DNA of 64,000 bases from Rathayibacter rathayi (GTDB lineage Bacteria; Actinomycetota; Actinomycetes; Actinomycetales; Microbacteriaceae): the NCBI RefSeq assembly GCF_004011095.1, contig NZ_CP028129.1:2728001-2792000 (forward strand), given 5' to 3'. The translations under genes were made by a program, and so were the position numbers. Positions 8,905 through 19,845 of the stretch are shown one piece after another. Numbering within the stretch: the stretch's first letter is position 1; each line of letters starts with the position of its first letter. The notes beneath the pieces are model-generated. The model saw only the letters and a program-made list of their open reading frames with translations. It made no database searches and was not told the origin of the DNA.

Positions 8905-9897
8905 ATGACACGGAAAGCAGTCACGATGAGTGACGTGGCGCGCCACATCGGAGTCTCCCGCTCGGCCGTCTCGTTCGCGTTCAACGACGAGAAGCAGGTC
9001 TCCAGCGAAACCCGGGCCCGAGTCCTCGCCGCCGCGTCAGAGCTCGGATACCGCCCCAACGCCGGCGCTCGCGCCCTCGCCGGGCGCACGACCGACCTGT
9101 TCGGCCTGGTCACCGACATCGTCTCGACGCCCTTCGCCGGCGAGCTGATCGCCGGCGCGCAGGAATGGTTCTGGGAGCACGGCAAGTCGCTCATCATCGT
9201 TGGCACCTCGACCCCCGAGCGGCCCGACCGCAAGTCGGTCGAGATGATGCTCGAGCACCGGGTGGGCGGGGTGATGATCGCCACGACCTACAACCGTGCG
9301 ATCGCGATCCCGAGCGAACTCGACGACATCGACATCGCCCTGGTGCACTGCTACGACGAGGCCGGCCGACACCCCTCGATCGTCCCCGACGAGCACGACG
9401 GCGGCTACACGGCCACCCGGCTGATGCTCGACCGGGGCCGGCGCCGCATCGCCCTCGTCGGCATCGACAAGCACCTCGACGCTGCCCGCGGCCGGTTCAC
9501 CGGCTACCGTCAGGCGCTCCACGAGGCCGGCATCCCTCTGGATCCCGAGCTCGTCGTGGTCGGCGGCGACAACGCCACGTCGGGCTATCGAGCCACCACT
9601 GAGCTCCTGTCGCGCACGAGGCCCGATGGCCTGTTCTGCGGCAATGACCGCATCGCGATGGGAGCGTACGACGCCGCGCGCGAAGCCGGCCTGAGCATTC
9701 CCTCCGACCTCTCGATCGTCGGCTTCGACAACCACGAGGTCATCGCCGACTATCTCCGCCCCTCCCTCACCAGCATTGCGCTGCCCTTCCGCGAGATGGG
9801 GCGGCTCGGCGCAGAGCTGCTCGTCCGCGGCCCCTCCGATCGAGACCTGCCGCGGCAGACGGTGCGCTGCCCGCCGATCCTCCGCAACTCCGTCTGA
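8905..9897 (+). CDS. LacI-family transcriptional regulator of the fructan/GH172 locus
   Basis: 330 residues. The N-terminal helix-turn-helix VTMSDVARHIGVSRSAVSFA is followed by the hinge helix region RPNAGARALAG and a periplasmic-binding-protein-like effector domain ending with the usual SIALPFREMGRLGAELL segment. It is the first gene of a plus-strand locus that includes a Dpp-type importer, two GH32-fold enzymes and a GH172 enzyme, and it should repress that locus until a sugar effector binds. The palindrome at 8838 overlaps its own promoter; a near copy (12 of 14 bases) lies at 10021, inside the start of the next gene. Confidence 0.92.
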   Translation: MTRKAVTMSDVARHIGVSRSAVSFAFNDEKQVSSETRARVLAAASELGYRPNAGARALAGRTTDLFGLVTDIVSTPFAGELIAGAQEWFWEHGKSLIIVGTSTPERPDRKSVEMMLEHRVGGVMIATTYNRAIAIPSELDDIDIALVHCYDEAGRHPSIVPDEHDGGYTATRLMLDRGRRRIALVGIDKHLDAARGRFTGYRQALHEAGIPLDPELVVVGGDNATSGYRATTELLSRTRPDGLFCGNDRIAMGAYDAAREAGLSIPSDLSIVGFDNHEVIADYLRPSLTSIALPFREMGRLGAELLVRGPSDRDLPRQTVRCPPILRNSV

Positions 9898-9994
9898 TTC
9901 CCCTACCCCCTCTGCCCCCGCAGAGGCTCCTCATGTGGCGACGACCCCAGCCCCCGGTCCTTGCCCGTTCCATTCACCGTCGAAAGGAAAAACA

Positions 9995-11662
9995 ATGTCC
10001 CGACCTTCTTCGCGACGCTTCTGGCGCGCGTTAGTAGTTCCCACCGCGCTCGCCGCCACTGTCGCTATCGGCGCGACCGGCTGCACCACGAACGCCGGCA
10101 CGAGCACCCACGACACCCTCCGCATCGCCTCGATCGGCAATGCGTCCTTCACCCGCAACTTCAATCCGTTCTCGCCGTCGGCCCTCAAGATCACCAACCG
10201 AGCGATCTACGAGTCGCCGATGGTGACGAACCTCGCGAAGGGCGAGATCGACCCCTGGCTCGCCAAGAGCTACCAGTGGAGCGACGACGGCCTGCAGCTG
10301 ACCTTCACCCTGAACGACGGCCTCACCTGGTCCGACGGGGAGGCGCTGACGGCCGAGGACGTCGCCTACACCTTCGGCCTCGTCCGAACGGTTCTCGGCG
10401 AGTCGACCTACGACTATGTCGACTCGGTCGAGGCGACGGACGCCACCACCGTCACCTACACCTTCAACCGCCCCTACACCCCGGGGCTCTACGAGCTCGG
10501 CGTGCAGGTGGTCGTGCCCGAGCACATCTGGAAGGACGTCGATGACCCGGCCACCTTCCAGAACCCCGACCCGATCGGATCCGGTCCCTTTACCCAGGTG
10601 CAGAGTTTCTCGGCGCAATCCTTCGACCTGCTCCGTAATCCCGCCTACTGGCAGAAGGACAAGGCCGAGTACACCGGGATCCGCGTGATTGCGTACGGCG
10701 GCAACGACGCGGCGAACATCGCGGCGATCAACGGCGACATCGACTTCGGCCTGGGCTTCATCCAGGACATCCAGAAGACCTACGTCGACCCCGACCCCGA
10801 ACACCGCGGCTACTGGTTCCCCTCCGTGGGCCCGACAATCTCGCTCACGCTCAACACCACCGAAGCGCCGTTCGACGACGTCGAGCTGCGCAAGGCCATC
10901 AGCATGGGTATCGACCGCGACAAGGTCGCCTCGACCGGGATGAGCGGCTACACCCACCCCGCCGACTGCACCGGCCTGAGCGACGCCTACGACTCGTGGC
11001 GCGACGACAGCGTCGTCTCGTCCTGCGACTGGACCAGCTACGACGTCGATGCGGCGAACGCGAAACTCGACGCCGCCGGCTACGCCAAGGGCTCGGACGG
11101 CATGCGCAACTCCCCCGACGGCACGCCCGTCTCTTTCTCGATCGGCGTCGGCTCCGCCTCCACCGACTGGATAGCGGTGGCGCAGGTCATCTCGGACGAC
11201 ATGAAGGCGCTCGGGATCGACGCTCCGCTCAAGGTGCAGGACTGGTCGCAGATCAACCAGGCGCTCTTCGGCGGCACCTTCCAGGGCAACATCGCCTGGA
11301 GCCAGACAGGGCTCACGCCCTACGAGTACTACCGCGGCATGCTCTCCTGCCGCACCGTCCAGCCCGCCGGCGAGCAGGCCACGCAGAACTTCCAGCGCTT
11401 CTGCGACCCACAGGCCGACGTCCTCCTCGATGAGTTCGCCGCGGCGACGAGCGAGGACGAGCAGCGCTCCGCGATGAACGAGTTGCAAGCCCTCTACTCC
11501 GAGAAGGCCCCGACTATCCCGCTGTTCCCCGGACCGGAGTGGGGCTCCTACAACAGCACCACCTTCGTCGGCTGGCCGAGCGAGGACGACCCGTACGCGA
11601 CCCTCTCCCCCGAGGCGTCGAGCACGGTCAAGGTCCTGACGTCCATCCACCCGCGCTCGTGA
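9995..11662 (+). CDS. ABC transporter substrate-binding lipoprotein (SBP_bac_5, Dpp/Opp type)
   Basis: 555 residues. The N-terminus is a lipoprotein signal peptide ending in the lipobox IGATGC, so the mature protein is anchored outside the membrane. The body matches family 5 extracellular solute-binding proteins: LAKSYQWSDDGLQLTFTLND, WSDGEALTAEDVAYTF and VELRKAISMGIDRD are characteristic blocks. Most relatives bind oligopeptides, but the family also contains oligosaccharide binders. Surrounding GH32 and GH172 genes argue for a sugar here. ATG at 9995 has GAAAGGA upstream; the longer open frame back to 9776 lies in the regulator gene. A hairpin follows the stop codon. Confidence 0.9.
   Translation: MSRPSSRRFWRALVVPTALAATVAIGATGCTTNAGTSTHDTLRIASIGNASFTRNFNPFSPSALKITNRAIYESPMVTNLAKGEIDPWLAKSYQWSDDGLQLTFTLNDGLTWSDGEALTAEDVAYTFGLVRTVLGESTYDYVDSVEATDATTVTYTFNRPYTPGLYELGVQVVVPEHIWKDVDDPATFQNPDPIGSGPFTQVQSFSAQSFDLLRNPAYWQKDKAEYTGIRVIAYGGNDAANIAAINGDIDFGLGFIQDIQKTYVDPDPEHRGYWFPSVGPTISLTLNTTEAPFDDVELRKAISMGIDRDKVASTGMSGYTHPADCTGLSDAYDSWRDDSVVSSCDWTSYDVDAANAKLDAAGYAKGSDGMRNSPDGTPVSFSIGVGSASTDWIAVAQVISDDMKALGIDAPLKVQDWSQINQALFGGTFQGNIAWSQTGLTPYEYYRGMLSCRTVQPAGEQATQNFQRFCDPQADVLLDEFAAATSEDEQRSAMNELQALYSEKAPTIPLFPGPEWGSYNSTTFVGWPSEDDPYATLSPEASSTVKVLTSIHPRS
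10021..10034 (+). promoter_or_regulatory. Near copy of the 8838 operator inside the binding-protein gene
   Basis: CTGGCGCGCGTTAG matches the palindrome at 8838-8851 in 12 of 14 positions and keeps the CG centre and the right half-site exactly. It lies 26 bp into the coding region, where a second operator could support looping with the upstream site. It could also be chance, because the sequence encodes part of the signal peptide. Confidence 0.3.
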
Positions 11663-11683
11663 TCCTGGCGCCCTAGTGATCCT

Positions 11684-11711
11684 GGCGGCGGGGCCCACCG
11701 GTCCCGCCGCC
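11684..11711 (+). terminator. Hairpin between the binding-protein gene and GH32 gene
   Basis: GGCGGCGGG at 11684-11692 pairs with CCCGCCGCC at 11703-11711 across a 10-nt loop, 20 bp after the stop codon. There is no U-run. It could protect the upstream mRNA end or reduce read-through so that the binding protein is made in excess. Confidence 0.5.
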
Positions 11712-11740
11712 TCCCCCTCCTCGACTCGAAGGCGACTCCT

Positions 11741-13141
11741 GTGACCCTGTTGTACAAGCCCGACCGCGCGCGCCTGGGCGACACCATCCCCTATTTCGCC
11801 GACGGCGTTTTCCATGTGTTCTACCTCAAGCGCTACGCGGACGACACGCACGACCGCATCGAGACCGACTGGTGGCACGTCTCGACGACCGACTTCGTCG
11901 AGTTCGAGGAGCACGGCCCCGCCATCCGCCGCGGCGGCCTGCGTGACGCCGACGCCTCGGCCGCCACCGGCAGCGTCATCCGCATCGGCGAGCGCTACGT
12001 CGCCTACTACACCGGCTTCAGCGAGTGGCAGAAGGAGCAGGGCGGCCGCCACCAGACCGTGCTGCGCGCCACCAGCACCGACCTCGTGACCTGGGAGAAG
12101 GACACGGACTTCGCGCTCGTGGCCGACGCCGAGCGCTACGACCCGCACGAGTGGCGCGACCCCTTCGTCCTCGAGCAGGAGGACGGCAGCTACCTGATGC
12201 TGATCGCCGGCCAGAGCCTCGACGGGCCCGCGCTGCGCCGCGGGGTCACTGCCACAGCGACCTCCGCCGACGGGCTGACCTGGATCGTCGGCGAGCCGCT
12301 CTGGGCTCCCGGGCTTTTCTCGATGCACGAGTGCCCCGACCTGTTCCGCAGGGGCGAGCGCTGGTACCTCGTCTACTCCACACTCACCGACCGCACGGTT
12401 ACCCGCTACCGCACGGCGACCTCGCTCCAGGGGCCGTGGACGGCTCCCGACGACGACGAGCTCGACGGGCTCGGGCTGTACGCGGCGAAGACGATCTCGG
12501 ACGGCGAGCACCGCTACCTCGTCGGTTGGTGCCCCAACTACGCCGTCGGCAAGGACGGCGCGCCCTGGCTCTGGGGCGGCAACCTCGTCGTCCACGAGCT
12601 GCTGCAGAACTCCGACGGCAGCCTGCGCGTCGTGGAGGCCGGCCTCACCCGGCGGGCGCTGGAGCAGGGCCGAGCGGCGGCTCCGGTCACCCTCGAGGCC
12701 TCGAGCGTGGGCTCGGAGCACGGCTTCGAGCGCCGGGTCCTGACGCGCATGCCGCACACGGGCCTCGTCGACCTGATGCTCACCCCCGCGCCCGGAACCA
12801 CGGCCTTCGGCATCGAGCTGCGGACCGACGAGACCGGCCGGCCCGGCTACTCCGTGACGATCGAGCCAGGGAAGCACCGGGTGCGGATCGACCGCCTCGA
12901 CCGCTTCGGCTCGGACGCACCCTTCGACGTGCGCCCGTTCGAGGCCCCCGAGGGCGAGCTCACGGTGACGATCGTGTTCGACGGCGACGTCTCGGTGGTC
13001 TACCTCGGCGGCTCGACCGCCGTCACCTTCCGCGGCTACGACCAGCGAGGCGACCTGCTCGCGGTCTTCGCCCAGGAGGGACATCTCGAGGTTTCCGGGG
13101 AGCTCCGGAGCATCCAGGAGAACAAGGAGGACGACCAATGA
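11741..13141 (+). CDS. GH32-fold glycoside hydrolase (divergent N-terminal motif)
   Basis: 466 residues from GTG 11741. The five-bladed propeller of clan GH-J is indicated by three acidic sites: Asp14 in LGDTIPYF (the position of the NDPNG nucleophile), Arg139-Asp140 in EWRDPFV (transition-state stabiliser) and Glu197 in HECPDLF (acid/base). A C-terminal beta-sandwich follows (ELTVTIVFDGDVSVVYL). The classic WMNDPNG block is replaced, which sets it apart from ordinary invertases; such GH32-like proteins may act on unusual fructosides or other furanosides. There is no signal peptide, so it should be cytoplasmic. It overlaps the GH172 gene by 4 bp, so the two products are made together and probably act on the same substrate. 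Confidence 0.82.
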   Translation: MTLLYKPDRARLGDTIPYFADGVFHVFYLKRYADDTHDRIETDWWHVSTTDFVEFEEHGPAIRRGGLRDADASAATGSVIRIGERYVAYYTGFSEWQKEQGGRHQTVLRATSTDLVTWEKDTDFALVADAERYDPHEWRDPFVLEQEDGSYLMLIAGQSLDGPALRRGVTATATSADGLTWIVGEPLWAPGLFSMHECPDLFRRGERWYLVYSTLTDRTVTRYRTATSLQGPWTAPDDDELDGLGLYAAKTISDGEHRYLVGWCPNYAVGKDGAPWLWGGNLVVHELLQNSDGSLRVVEAGLTRRALEQGRAAAPVTLEASSVGSEHGFERRVLTRMPHTGLVDLMLTPAPGTTAFGIELRTDETGRPGYSVTIEPGKHRVRIDRLDRFGSDAPFDVRPFEAPEGELTVTIVFDGDVSVVYLGGSTAVTFRGYDQRGDLLAVFAQEGHLEVSGELRSIQENKEDDQ

Positions 13142-14244
13142 GCAGCGACTGGCTCACCCGCGCGAACGCAGCCCTGATCGCCGGGGACAGCTCGCGGGCT
13201 GTGACGGCCGAGAACCCCACGGGAGCCCCGGGCGAGGGCGGCCGTGCCGCCTCGATCCTCGGCCCCGGCCGGAAGGGCGCCCCGTGCATCACCCTCCCCG
13301 CCGGCGAGACGACCACGCTGGCCGATCTCTCGGGCGCCGGCGAGATCCGGCATATCTGGTTCACCGTCGCTACGCACACCGACGCCGTCGGCTTTGTGCT
13401 GCGCGACCTGGTGCTGCGGATGTACTGGGACGGCTCAGAGACGCCGGCCGTCGAGGCGCCGCTGGGCGACTTCTTCTGCAACGGCAACGGCCAGCGCAGC
13501 CTGGTCACCTCGAGCCTCGTGCTCGTCGCGCCGACCGGAGGGATGAACGCCTACTTCGCGATGCCGTTCGCCGACGGGGCGCGGGTCACGATCCAGAACC
13601 AGCACCCCGTCGACGTGGGCGGCCTGTTCTACCAGATCGACTACCTCGAGAAGGCGGATCCCGCCGAGGTCGGCCCGCTCCGCTTCCACGCGGAGTACCG
13701 GCGCGAGAACCCGACGACGCGCGGCGTGGACTATACGGTGCTGGACGGCGTCGAGGGCTCTGGCGTGTTCGTCGGCACGTCGCTGACGATCGTCGCGCTC
13801 GAGCGCTACTGGTGGGGCGAGGGCGAGATGAAGTTCTTCCTCGACGGCGACACCGACCACCCGACGATCTGCGGGACCGGCACCGAGGACTACTACGGCG
13901 GCGCCTGGGCGTTCCAGGACCGGCTGTCCAGGGAGATCGAGCCGCAGGTCCTCACCTACAGCGCCCCGTACGTCGGCTACCCGACCTACTCGATCCGCGA
14001 CGAGTCGCAGCAGGCGGTCTACGCGACCGCGATGGCTCCCGTCCACGGGATGTACCGCTGGCACGAGCCCGACCCGATCTACTTCCACTCGAGCCTGCGG
14101 GTGGCCCTGCAGCAGATCGGGCAGGTCGGCCCGGACCTCGTGGAGCGCTCCGACGACGTGTCCTCGGTCGCCTACTGGTACCAGGACTCCCCAGCGCGTC
14201 CCGCGCGTCCCTTCCCGTCTCGAGCGGACCGTGTCCCCCGCTGA
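13138..14244 (+). CDS. GH172 (DUF2961) enzyme, difructose-dianhydride/alpha-furanosidase type
   Basis: 368 residues. Two diagnostic DUF2961 blocks are present: WWGEGEMKFFLDGD (Glu228/Glu230) and GTGTEDYYGG (Glu250); the latter glutamates are candidates for the catalytic pair. An earlier block, GEIRHIWFTVATH, is also typical. Characterised GH172 members are a Bifidobacterium dentium difructose dianhydride I synthase/hydrolase (alpha-D-fructofuranosidase fold family) and mycobacterial-glycan D-arabinofuranosidases. Co-location with two GH32-fold genes and a LacI regulator favours a fructose-based substrate over arabinan here; that is inference. No signal peptide. ATG 13138 overlaps the preceding stop (ATGA). 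Confidence 0.85.
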   Translation: MSSDWLTRANAALIAGDSSRAVTAENPTGAPGEGGRAASILGPGRKGAPCITLPAGETTTLADLSGAGEIRHIWFTVATHTDAVGFVLRDLVLRMYWDGSETPAVEAPLGDFFCNGNGQRSLVTSSLVLVAPTGGMNAYFAMPFADGARVTIQNQHPVDVGGLFYQIDYLEKADPAEVGPLRFHAEYRRENPTTRGVDYTVLDGVEGSGVFVGTSLTIVALERYWWGEGEMKFFLDGDTDHPTICGTGTEDYYGGAWAFQDRLSREIEPQVLTYSAPYVGYPTYSIRDESQQAVYATAMAPVHGMYRWHEPDPIYFHSSLRVALQQIGQVGPDLVERSDDVSSVAYWYQDSPARPARPFPSRADRVPR

Positions 14245-14316
14245 GTCCATCTCGTCCGGCGTGAGCCGGGCGGGACGCCCCTCCCCCTCCCCCAGATCCT
14301 CCGGAGGACCGCTCTC

Positions 14317-15294
14317 ATGACCTTCGTGCTCCGCCGCCTCGGCTTTTACCTCATCGCCTTCTGGGCCTCGCTGACGATCAACTTTTTGCTCCCCCGCCTC
14401 ATCCCCGGCGACCCCGTCGGCCGCATGATCGGAACGATGCAGGGCTCGCTCACCGACGAGCAGATCGACCAGTTCCGCCACCTCTTCGGGCTCGACGACC
14501 GCCCCCTCCCGCTGCAGTACGTGCAGTACCTCGGCGACGTCTTCACCGGGCACCTGGGCATGTCGATCTCGCAGTTCCCCACCCCCGTCACCGAGGTGAT
14601 CGGGACGCAGCTCGGCTGGACCCTGCTGCTGGGCGGCTCCGCCCTCATCGTCGCCGTGATCCTCGGCAACCTGCTCGGCATCGTCGTCGCCTGGCGCCGC
14701 AACGGCGTGCTCGACCGGATCCTCCCGCCTCTGCTGGTCTTCGTCGGCTCGTTCCCCTACTTCTTCATCGCGATGGGCGCGCTGTTCCTGTTCGCCGTGA
14801 CGCTGAAGTGGTTCCCGATCGGGCAGGCCTTCACCCTCGGGTCTCAGCCCTCGCTCTCGCCGCAGTTCCTCCGCGATGTGCTCACGCACCTCTTTCTACC
14901 GGCGCTGACGATCGTCGCCGTCTCGATCGGCGGCTGGATGCTCGGGATGCGCAACACGATGATCGCCACCTCGGCCGAGGACTACATCACGATGGCCCGC
15001 GCCAAGGGCCTGCGGGAGGGGCGGATCATGTTCCGCTACGCCGCTCGCAACGCGATGCTCCCCTCGATCACTTCTTTCGGCATGTCGATCGGCTTCGTCG
15101 TCGGAGGCGCGCTGCTGACCGAGGTCGTCTTCGCCTATCCGGGCATCGGGTACCAGCTTCTCCGCGCCGTGCAGGCGCTGGACTACCCGCTGATGCAGGG
15201 GATCTTCCTCACCCTGACCGCGGCGGTCCTGATCGCCAACTTCATGATCGACATCGTCTATGTGCGGCTCGACCCGCGCGTGCGAGTGAGGTAG
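14317..15294 (+). CDS. ABC transporter permease, DppB/OppB type
   Basis: 325 residues with six membrane spans. The N-terminus MTFVLRRLGFYLIAFWASLT and the block LPRLIPGDPVGRMI are standard for DppB-type permeases. The cytoplasmic coupling loop ARAKGLREGRIMFRYAARNA holds the EAA-like motif that contacts the ATPase. It pairs with the following DppC-type permease to form the import channel fed by the lipoprotein at 9995. RBS CCGGAGGA lies about 9 nt before ATG 14317; the gap after the GH172 gene is 72 bp. Confidence 0.92.
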   Translation: MTFVLRRLGFYLIAFWASLTINFLLPRLIPGDPVGRMIGTMQGSLTDEQIDQFRHLFGLDDRPLPLQYVQYLGDVFTGHLGMSISQFPTPVTEVIGTQLGWTLLLGGSALIVAVILGNLLGIVVAWRRNGVLDRILPPLLVFVGSFPYFFIAMGALFLFAVTLKWFPIGQAFTLGSQPSLSPQFLRDVLTHLFLPALTIVAVSIGGWMLGMRNTMIATSAEDYITMARAKGLREGRIMFRYAARNAMLPSITSFGMSIGFVVGGALLTEVVFAYPGIGYQLLRAVQALDYPLMQGIFLTLTAAVLIANFMIDIVYVRLDPRVRVR

Positions 15295-15296
15295 CC

Positions 15297-16228
15297 ATGT
15301 CCCTGCAGAACCCCGTCCCCGTCACCGCGGTCGAGGACCCGCTGAGCGCAAAGCCTGCGCCGACCCGCGTCGTCCGCGGCCACTTCCTCGCGCGCATCCT
15401 CCGCGATCGCCGCGCCTTGGTCGGCGTCGTGATCCTCGCGCTCTTCGTCCTGCTCTCGCTGGCCGCTCCACTCCTGTCACCCGGCGATCCGAACACCGCC
15501 GTCGTCGCCGGCTCCGAGCCGCCCTCCCTCGCCCACCTGCTCGGCTCGACGGCGAAGGGCGAGGACGTCCTCGCCCTGCTGCTCTGGGGCTCGCGCAGCT
15601 CCCTCTCGATCGGCTTCGCCGTGGGCATCGCCGCCACCGTCGTCGGCCTGATCGTCGGACTGGCGTCGGCCTACTTCGGGCGCGTCGTCGACGACGTGCT
15701 CTCCGTCGTGACGAACGTGTTCCTGCTGATCCCGGGGCTCCCGCTGCTGATCATTCTCGCGGCGTTCCTCCCGCCCGGCCCGGGCACGATCATCCTCGTG
15801 CTCGTCGCCACCGGCTGGGCGGGATCGGCGCGCGTGATCCGCTCGCAGGCGCTCTCGCTCCGCGGCAAGGACTTCATCGACGCGTCCGTCGTGACCGGTG
15901 AGCGCTCGTTGCACATCATGCTGCGCGAGATGCTTCCCAACATGGCGTCGGTCGTGATGAGCACCTTCCTCGCGTGCGTCATCTTCGGCATCGGCGCTCA
16001 GGCAGGACTGGAGTTCCTGGGCCTGGGCGACGTCTCCTCGGTCAGCTGGGGTACCAACCTCTACTGGTCCAGCATCGAGGGCTCTTTGATCCGCGCCACC
16101 TGGTGGACCTTCGTCCCCTCGGGCATCGCGATCGCGCTGGTCGCGTTCTCGCTCGCGCTCATCAACTACGCGGTCGACGAGATCACGAACCCGCGCCTCA
16201 TCCGTGCGAAGAAGAAAGGCCTCCGGAA

Positions 16229-16232
<4 letters not shown>
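15297..16232 (+). CDS. ABC transporter permease, DppC/OppC type
   Basis: 311 residues with six membrane spans. A DppC-type N-terminal extension (about 30 residues) precedes the first helix, and the block HLLGSTAKGEDVLALLLWGS is diagnostic. The coupling loop is RVIRSQALSLRGKDFIDAS. ATG at 15297 is 2 bp past the stop of the partner permease, and its own stop overlaps the ATPase start by 4 bp. Second half of the heterodimeric channel. Confidence 0.92.
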
Positions 16233-18096
<1,864 letters not shown>

Positions 18097-18100
<4 letters not shown>

Positions 18101-19473
18101 CCACCACCGCCCTCTCCGTGAGGCCGGCCGTGCACTTCGCGCCGGCCCGCAACTGGATGAATGACCCGAACGGTCTCATCCACCACGGCGGCCGCTACCA
18201 CCTGTACTTCCAGCACAACCCGAGCGGCGACGACTGGGGGAACATGAGCTGGGGACACGCCTCGAGCGCCGACCTCCTCGAGTGGACTGAGCACCCGGTT
18301 GCGCTGCTGCACGACGAGCAGGAGGGCGTCTTCTCCGGCTCGATCGTCCTCGACGCCGCGAACTCCTCGGGCTTCGGCTCTGTCGAACACCCGCCGCTCA
18401 TCGCCCTCTACACCTCGGACCGCGAGGGCAGCCAGGCGCAGGCCCTCGCCTGGAGCACCGACGGCGGTGAGACCTGGTCTAAGCACGGGGTGGTCCTGGA
18501 CCGCGGAACCGCCGACTTCCGCGATCCGAAGGTGATCCGCTACGAGGACCACTGGGTCATGGCGACGGTGGAGGCGCTCGACCGCCAGGTGCACCTTTTC
18601 CGCTCCGACGACCTCCGGTCGTGGACGCCGCTGTCCGTCTTCGGCCCGGGCGGCGCGACCGACGGGATCTGGGAGTGCCCCGATCTTTTCCCGCTCGACG
18701 GCCGCTGGGTCCTGGTGCTCTCGCTGAACCCGGGGAACCCGGCGGGTGGCTCCGGGATGCAGTACTTCGTCGGCGACTTCGACGGCACCACGTTCACTGC
18801 AACCTCGTGGGACTGGCTCGACCGCGGCCACGACTTCTACGCCGGCGTAACCGTCGCTGACTCCCCCGAGCCGACGATGATCGGCTGGATGAGCAACTGG
18901 GCCTACGCCGACGCGGTCCCCACCTCGCCCTGGCGCGGGTCGGCCGCGCTCCCCCGTCTGCTCTCGCTCAAGGGGGAGCGCCTCGTGCAGCGTCCAGCGC
19001 TGCCGCCCACCGGCGAGCCCGACTTCTCCTGGCAGGATCCGTCCCCCGATTCCGGCCTGCTCCTGCTGCCGGAGAGCGCGCACGGCCGGGCGCTCCGGAT
19101 CCGGCTGCGCTGTCGGCCCGCCACGGCCGCCCTCGAGCTCGTCGTCCGGGCCTCGGCGGACGGATCGCGCGGGACGGTCGTCCGCGTGGAGGCGGACCGG
19201 CTGTGCGTCGACCGCCGCGAGTCGGGCGACGTCCGGTTCTCGCCGGTCTTCGCGAGCGTCTCGGAGGCAGCGCTGCCGACGGGCGCCGACGGGAGTGTCG
19301 AGCTCGATGTGTGGGTCGACGTCTCGTCGATCGAGGTCTTTGCCGACGGGGGCCGGGTCGTCGTCACCGACCAGGTCTTCCCCGCCGACGATGACACCGC
19401 GGTGCTGCTGCGCGCGGAGCCGTCCATCCTCGCCGGAGCCACCCTCGATGTCACCGTGCTCGATGGCCGCTGA
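18097..19473 (+). CDS. GH32 beta-fructofuranosidase (sucrose/fructan hydrolase)
   Basis: 458 residues with the full GH32 signature set: NWMNDPNG with nucleophile Asp23, FRDPKV with Arg142-Asp143, and ECPDLF with acid/base Glu193; FGSVEHP-type and WGHASSADLLEW blocks are also present. A C-terminal beta-sandwich completes the fold. There is no signal peptide, so the enzyme should act in the cytoplasm on imported sucrose or fructo-oligosaccharides, releasing beta-linked fructose. ATG 18097 overlaps the ATPase stop, making it the last gene of the locus. Exact chain-length preference cannot be read from sequence. Confidence 0.93.
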
Positions 19474-19845
19474 GGCGGGCGCGCCGGTCCTCGTCCTCGG
19501 CGAGATGCCGATCGACGAGCTGCGCACACCGGAGGGATGATCGGCGACGATCCGGCGGGAGCTCTGATCCGGCGCTACCTCTGATCCGGCGCTACCTCGA
19601 CGAGCACGGCGGGCCGCGGCACTCCTTTTCCGTGGAGTCCCGCTTCCGCACGCTCGTGCCGACGTTCGTCGGCGAGGGCCTGCGCCTACGCCCCGGTCCT
19701 GTGCCCCGGGGTGGAGATCGCGACCAGGGGGATTCTCGGCGTGCCAGGAGTGACACCGTTGCTCACGGGCGGGCACGCTCCGGGCTGTCCTCCGGACACT
19801 GTACGAATTTTCTTCGAAGACGCGCACACGGCGTTCACACGGCAC
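19474..19845. other. 372-bp gap between convergent genes, with a 17-bp tandem duplication
   Basis: The unit CTGATCCGGCGCTACCT is repeated exactly at 19564-19580 and 19581-19597. Coding-like stretches occur in more than one plus-strand frame around 19537-19800 but none forms a recognisable protein, so this may be a decayed gene. I see no clear terminator between the convergent GH32 and LacI genes. Confidence 0.5.

Noticed and set aside
10031..13138. 1035-residue open frame on the minus strand
   Set aside because: It is antisense to the binding-protein and GH32 genes, has valine/arginine-rich low-complexity composition typical of antisense frames in high-GC DNA, and matches no domain.
19537..19810. 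Possible decayed dehydratase-like gene
   Set aside because: A short stretch (RFRTLVPTFVGEGLRL) recalls MaoC-type folds, but it is too short and has no support in the flanks.
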